A stretch of DNA of 10,018 bases from Methylocapsa sp. (GTDB lineage Bacteria > Pseudomonadota > Alphaproteobacteria > Rhizobiales > Beijerinckiaceae): positions 2,230 through 12,247 of the forward strand of contig PLUZ01000362.1 in NCBI GenBank assembly GCA_003162995.1, in the 5' to 3' direction. The notes under the pieces are model-generated. The model was given only the letters and a program-made list of their open reading frames with translations, was not told the origin of the DNA and did no database searches. Positions 6,956 through 10,018 of the stretch are shown in pieces. The position numbers and the translations under genes were made by a program. The number at the start of each line of letters is the position of its first letter. The first letter of the stretch is position 1.

Positions 6956-8116
6956 ATGCCGTTGGAATTACCCAAAAACTCTGCGCTTTTTTGTGGTCCC
7001 GCGCGTGACCGGCTGGCGCAATTCCTAAGCCTCGCTTTGCTTGCGGCGGGTCCGTGTCCGGCCCAGGCCATCGACGCAAATCGGGCAGATGCGATTCAGG
7101 CGGACGCGAGCCAGGAGGGCCAGCCCGTCTCTGAAACGCCGGCCTCCTTCACCGCCGCAGGTGAAGCGACGCCCCCCGCCGCACCCGCCGAGGTGGCGTT
7201 TGAACCAGCCAGGCGCGCGGTCTCGAATTGGCTGACCGAGGCTATGGATAACCTCGACCTTTCCAGAGAAACAAAGACGGAAATCGCCCGCGGACCTGGC
7301 TTGCTTGATCTTCCGCGTTGCGTGAAACTGAATAATTACTGGTGCATCAAGCGGGCCCGCTGGGCCGGTGAGATCGCGGCGGACGCCGAAGGCCATGTCG
7401 CCTTCGCGTCCGCGATCGATGGCGCGATTGCCGCGGCGATACTGCTACGCCGCTACTACATCGATTATAACCGCCGCTCGGCCTTGGCCATTCTGTCGCA
7501 CTGGGCGCCCCCCCAATGCGCGGGCGCCACGGCCGTAATGGGCAGACCCTCGAAGCCACGCGCTGCTCACATGGCCATTCTCGCGAGTGTCGCCCCGCAT
7601 GGCATTCAAAATACGCTGCGTGCGCACTGGCTCGCCGCGCACAGGCAAGGCTTCTTCCGTCCGGACAAAACAAAGGCGCTTCGCAGCTCCATCGTGCCCA
7701 ACAGGCCGCTGGTCATGATGCGGGCACCCGAAATCGCCGTCGGCATGGGTGAAGCACAACGCGCGCCAATTCCGCTCACGAAGATCGCCGCGCTCGATTT
7801 CACGGCTCCCGCGACAGAACCGCCGGGCACGGCCTGCGCCAGTGAAAACACGCGGATTCAAAACTACGCAGCGCGCGCGATCGAGGGCATTGCGGCGAGC
7901 CCAAACGACGATTTGAATCTTTTTCAGGCGGATGGGACAGCAGGCGCCAATCTTTCCCGTCTGCTGGAAAACATGGCCAAAGTCGAGATCGGCCCATTGG
8001 CTGCGCGCGCTGGATTGATTGCCGCCGCGATCGACCGGCTCACACCGCGAAGCCTTGCGGCGGGAACGCCCAGCCCTGGCGATTCGCGCGCCCTCGGCAC
8101 AAGCCCTCCCCAATGA
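6956..8116 (+). CDS. Exported protein with a lysozyme-like (phage P5-type) domain, unassigned
   Basis: A 386-residue protein. The N-terminus has a basic segment and a hydrophobic run (about 20-32) ending in PAQA, so export with cleavage near residue 38 is likely. Residues about 40-80 are Ala/Pro-rich linker. The central domain (about 115-190) reads CVKLNNYWCIKRARWAGE, then GHVAFASAIDGAIAAAILLRRYY and SHWAPPQC. This order (an NN...I...W segment, a 'F..F.S...G..A...LLR.Y' helix, a 'RWAPP' turn) is what I know from the lysozyme-like module of phage structural lysins. Cys122, Cys130 and Cys188 could form disulfides in the periplasm. I cannot place a catalytic Glu with confidence. The C-terminal half matches nothing I recognise and ends in a low-complexity tail. 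No clear ribosome binding site precedes the ATG, so the start is uncertain. The preceding hairpin suggests its own transcription unit. Confidence 0.72.
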   Translation: MPLELPKNSALFCGPARDRLAQFLSLALLAAGPCPAQAIDANRADAIQADASQEGQPVSETPASFTAAGEATPPAAPAEVAFEPARRAVSNWLTEAMDNLDLSRETKTEIARGPGLLDLPRCVKLNNYWCIKRARWAGEIAADAEGHVAFASAIDGAIAAAILLRRYYIDYNRRSALAILSHWAPPQCAGATAVMGRPSKPRAAHMAILASVAPHGIQNTLRAHWLAAHRQGFFRPDKTKALRSSIVPNRPLVMMRAPEIAVGMGEAQRAPIPLTKIAALDFTAPATEPPGTACASENTRIQNYAARAIEGIAASPNDDLNLFQADGTAGANLSRLLENMAKVEIGPLAARAGLIAAAIDRLTPRSLAAGTPSPGDSRALGTSPPQ

Positions 8117-8140
8117 GTTTTCGAGCGTTGAGGCACGGCC

Positions 8141-8190
8141 TGATCGATATGCGATCAAGCCGCCGGAATGACGCCAGCGGGCGGCCGCTT
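8141..8190 (+). terminator. Two adjacent hairpins after the exported-protein gene
   Basis: TGATCG (8141-8146) and CGATCA (8152-8157) form a perfect 6-bp stem with a 5-base loop. It is followed by GCCGCC (8159-8164) facing GGCGGC (8180-8185). They begin 25 bases after the stop at 8116. There is no T-run, so termination is inferred from position only. Confidence 0.35.
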
Positions 8191-8252
8191 AAGGGGCTGA
8201 CCGCGATTAGAAATCTGAACCCGCCGAAATCGCGCCGCCGCGAAGTCAACGC

Positions 8253-8281
8253 TTGATACACGTGATATGAGAACTTTTCAT
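8253..8281 (+). promoter_or_regulatory. Weak candidate promoter upstream of the aldolase-like gene
   Basis: TTGATA (8253-8258) and TTTCAT (8276-8281) are 17 bases apart. The -35 box is good, and the -10 box matches the consensus at four of six positions. It lies just upstream of the repeated leader motifs. Assigned by eye only. Confidence 0.25.
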
Positions 8282-8311
8282 GGGAAAGGCTACTACCAAT
8301 GCGCCGATCCG

Positions 8312-8366
8312 GCGCTATCATCAGATGTGTAGCAAACGCTACCCACCCTCGTAGCGCTATCGTCAG
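8312..8366. repeat. Paired direct repeats and half-palindromes in the aldolase gene leader
   Basis: GCGCTATCATCAG (8312-8324) and GCGCTATCGTCAG (8354-8366) match at 12 of 13 positions and start exactly 42 bases apart. Between them is GTAGC-AAAC-GCTAC (8329-8342), and the second copy overlaps the palindrome TAGCGCTA (8352-8359). The arrangement resembles operators for a dimeric, possibly LacI-type, regulator. The second copy ends inside the ribosome binding site region. Confidence 0.45.
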
Positions 8367-8370
8367 GAGG
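8365..8370 (+). promoter_or_regulatory. Shine-Dalgarno site that fixes the aldolase-like protein start
   Basis: AGGAGG lies 6 bases before the ATG at 8377. The frame is open with another ATG at 8299, but that one has no ribosome binding site and would add 26 basic residues unlike the family. Confidence 0.85.
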
Positions 8371-8376
8371 GCAAGC

Positions 8377-9300
8377 ATGCGCAACGACCCACGTATCGGA
8401 TATAATTTGCCGCTGTACATGCTGCCGTTTGACCATCGCAGCTCTTTCGAAAAAGGTCTCTATGGATGGAGCGGGGCGCTGAGTGCGGAGCAGACTGAGC
8501 TCATCGCCCGGACCAAAGAGGTTATTTATGACGGCTTTAAATTTGCTCTTGGCACCGGTCTAGCGAAGGACCGCGCCGGCATCCTCGTCGATGAGCAGTT
8601 TGGCTCAAATATCCTGCGCGATGCGTCCGCCAATGGCTTCATCACCGCTTTGCCGGCGGAAAAGAGCGGCGAAGCTGAGTTTCAATTCGAGTTCGGCTCG
8701 CAATATGGCGCACATATCGAGCAATTTAAGCCCACCTTCGTCAAGGTCTTGGTGCGCTACAATGCCGAGGGTGACGAGGCGATGAATCGGCGGCAAGCCG
8801 CGCGTCTCAAGGAGCTGTGCGACTACTGCCACAGCCACAATTTCTATTTCATGTTCGAATTGCTGGTGCCCGCTACTCAGGCGCAGCTGGACATCGTTGA
8901 AGGCGATCAGCAACTCTATGACCGCAACCTGCGGCCCTCTCTGATGGTGACGGCGTTGAAACAACTTCAGAATGCTGGCGTTGAGCCGGATGTCTGGAAG
9001 ATCGAAGGCTTGGACCGGCGTGAGGACTGCCTTAAGATCGCGGAAGCGGCGCGGCGCGAAGGGCGCGAGCGGGTCGGATGCATCATCCTTGGGCGCGGTT
9101 CCAATGAACAGAAGGTGATCGAATGGCTACGAACCGCGGCCGGCGTGCCGGGATTTATCGGCTTTGCGGTCGGGCGGACTTCATTCTGGGAGCCGTTGGT
9201 CGCATGGCGCGATGGCAAAATCCAGCGACAGCAAGCGAGCGAGACCATCGCCCGCAGATATCTGGAATGGGTAAAGGTATTCGATGGCGCGGCAACGTAG
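8377..9300 (+). CDS. Stand-alone DUF2090 / LacD-type class I aldolase-like protein
   Basis: A 307-residue cytoplasmic protein with the features of DUF2090. That domain is best known as the C-terminal half of IolC-type 5-dehydro-2-deoxygluconokinase fusions, where it is taken as a 2-deoxy-5-keto-gluconate-6-phosphate aldolase related to LacD. Seen here: YMLPFDHRSSF (Asp19, His20, Arg21), GILVDEQFGSNIL, FVKVLVRYN (Lys123), FYFMFELLVPA (Glu161), PDVWKIEGL (Lys208) and CIILGRGSNE near the C-terminal end of the barrel. The D-K-E-K order and spacing resemble the active site I remember for LacD (Asp27, Lys125, Glu163, Lys205), so Lys208 is the candidate Schiff-base residue. No kinase half is present. 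The true substrate is unknown; with zwf downstream, an aldol cleavage of a ketose phosphate in central sugar metabolism is plausible. No transmembrane segment is visible. Confidence 0.85.
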   Translation: MRNDPRIGYNLPLYMLPFDHRSSFEKGLYGWSGALSAEQTELIARTKEVIYDGFKFALGTGLAKDRAGILVDEQFGSNILRDASANGFITALPAEKSGEAEFQFEFGSQYGAHIEQFKPTFVKVLVRYNAEGDEAMNRRQAARLKELCDYCHSHNFYFMFELLVPATQAQLDIVEGDQQLYDRNLRPSLMVTALKQLQNAGVEPDVWKIEGLDRREDCLKIAEAARREGRERVGCIILGRGSNEQKVIEWLRTAAGVPGFIGFAVGRTSFWEPLVAWRDGKIQRQQASETIARRYLEWVKVFDGAAT

Positions 9301-9536
9301 CAACGCCCACTTCGTGCATGGAAGACTCAGGAGAGACACTCGTGTTGGAATGCAAGCGCGAGAAGTGCGCCGGCCGTAACAGCGACACCTCGTTTGTTCG
9401 CGGCATGAACGTGAGGAAGCTTAGACATGTGCCGGGAGCAGCTCTATCTCGCGTTCTGCGACGGGATCTGGCTCGATGCTAGCGAGTGCAAGGGAAGTGG
9501 CGCAATCAGAAGCCCGCATTAAAGGACACTCTTAGT
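9301..9536 (+). other. Gap between aldolase-like gene and zwf with short unsupported ORFs
   Basis: A 236-base gap, long for neighbours in one operon. It holds two short frames. One starts GTG at 9342 behind AGGAG (9329-9333) and runs to the stop at 9480-9482 (46 codons, LECKREKCAGRNSD near the start). The other starts ATG at 9427 and ends at 9522 (31 codons, LYLAFCDGIWLDASECKG). Neither resembles a protein I know. They could be small genes, gene remnants, or chance. No terminator hairpin was seen here, so read-through into zwf is possible. Confidence 0.35.
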
Positions 9537-10018
9537 ATGCGCCATCCGGTCTCCGATGCGATCGTTTTCTTTGGGGCCACGGGCGACCTTGCCTACAAGC
9601 AGATTTTTCCCGCGTTGCAAGGACTGATTCGTGACGAAGGGCTCGATATACCAATCATTGGTGTTGCCAAGGCGGGATGGTCGCTCGATCAGCTGAAGGC
9701 GCGCGCCGAGGACAGCCTTTGCACCCATGGCGGACTCGATACCAAAGCCTTCGCCAAGCTTACCCGTCTGCTCCGCTATGTCGATGGTGACTACAGTGAT
9801 CCGTCAACCTATGTGCGGCTGCGCCAGGAACTGGAGGATACGAGGCGGCCGCTGCATTATCTCGCCATTCCTCCGAGCCTGTTTGCGACTGTGGCAGAGG
9901 GGCTCGCAAAACAGGGCGCCGGGGCAAACGCGCGCCTCGTTGTCGAGAAGCCCTTCGGCCGCAATAGAGAGTCGGCGCGCCAACTCGATCGCATTCTCAA
10001 CCGCTTCTTTCCGGAAGA
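9537..10018 (+). CDS. zwf: Glucose-6-phosphate 1-dehydrogenase, N-terminal part (continues past window)
   Basis: Oxidises glucose-6-phosphate to 6-phosphogluconolactone with NAD(P)+, the entry step of the oxidative pentose phosphate and Entner-Doudoroff pathways, in the cytoplasm. 160 complete codons are visible of an expected 450-510. The N-terminal nucleotide-binding motif is FFGATGDLAYKQIFPAL (residues 11-27), with the usual GxxGDL. Lys-Gln (21-22) stands where many homologues have Arg-Lys, a form I remember from an alphaproteobacterial subgroup. Further marks are PIIGVAKAGW (about 39-48), LHYLAIPPSLF, and the substrate-binding EKPFG motif (137-141, Lys138). The RIDHYLGKE active-site segment lies beyond the window. 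AAAGGA (9521-9526), 10 bases upstream, supports the ATG at 9537. It probably forms a carbohydrate operon with the preceding gene. Confidence 0.95.
   Translation, partial: MRHPVSDAIVFFGATGDLAYKQIFPALQGLIRDEGLDIPIIGVAKAGWSLDQLKARAEDSLCTHGGLDTKAFAKLTRLLRYVDGDYSDPSTYVRLRQELEDTRRPLHYLAIPPSLFATVAEGLAKQGAGANARLVVEKPFGRNRESARQLDRILNRFFPE

Noticed and set aside
6468..7028. A 186-codon + strand frame spanning the Trp-rich gene and the hairpin after it.
   Set aside because: It reads through a real gene in another frame and through the terminator-like hairpin; no signal peptide logic and no motifs.
7445..8158. A 237-codon minus-strand frame opposite the lysin-like protein gene.
   Set aside because: The + strand frame has a signal peptide and family-like motifs, whereas this one is Arg/Ala-rich without structure.
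1..10018. Searched by eye for CRISPR arrays, tRNA-like cloverleafs, transposases, toxin-antitoxin pairs and phage genes.
   Set aside because: No regular repeat-spacer pattern, no tRNA arms and no such protein was seen. The lysin-like domain at 6956-8116 is in a lone exported protein and not in a prophage context.

Overview
The window reads as a chromosomal core region of an alphaproteobacterium of the order Hyphomicrobiales (Rhizobiales). The RecA and AlaS sequences, the recA-alaS order, a phasin_2-type phasin and small secreted proteins of a type common in Rhizobiales all point that way. A Beijerinckiaceae-like methylotroph or relative is my best guess, but that is inference from remembered sequence style and not a search. 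The DNA is moderately GC-rich. Every gene I can support lies on the + strand.

Layout. 1-684 is the C-terminal two thirds of recA, followed by a GC-rich hairpin. 993-3683 is a complete alanyl-tRNA synthetase gene (alaS). 3684-3874 is a short gap packed with three inverted repeats, including a perfect 44-bp palindrome; it looks like a dispersed intergenic repeat element. 3875-4300 encodes a universal stress protein and 4399-4854 a phasin, a protein that coats polyhydroxyalkanoate granules. After a 346-base gap with direct repeats and a terminator-like hairpin comes a SixA-type phosphohistidine phosphatase gene (5201-5725).

5990-8116 holds three consecutive genes for exported proteins: a small basic His/Arg-rich protein, a Trp-rich WXXGXW-type protein built from two 45-residue repeats, and a 386-residue protein with a central domain that resembles the lysozyme-like module of phage structural lysins. 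A strong hairpin separates the second from the third.

From 8377 the content turns to sugar-phosphate metabolism. A free-standing DUF2090 / LacD-type aldolase-like protein (8377-9300) is followed by the start of zwf, glucose-6-phosphate dehydrogenase (9537 to the window end). The aldolase-like gene has a leader with paired repeats that could be operators. The two genes plausibly belong to one carbohydrate operon, although 236 bases separate them.

I found no tRNA, rRNA, CRISPR array, insertion sequence or prophage, and nothing that amounts to a clearly new defence or mobile system. The points most worth a second look are the palindrome cluster after alaS, the stand-alone DUF2090 aldolase beside zwf with its repeated leader, and the lysozyme-like exported protein.
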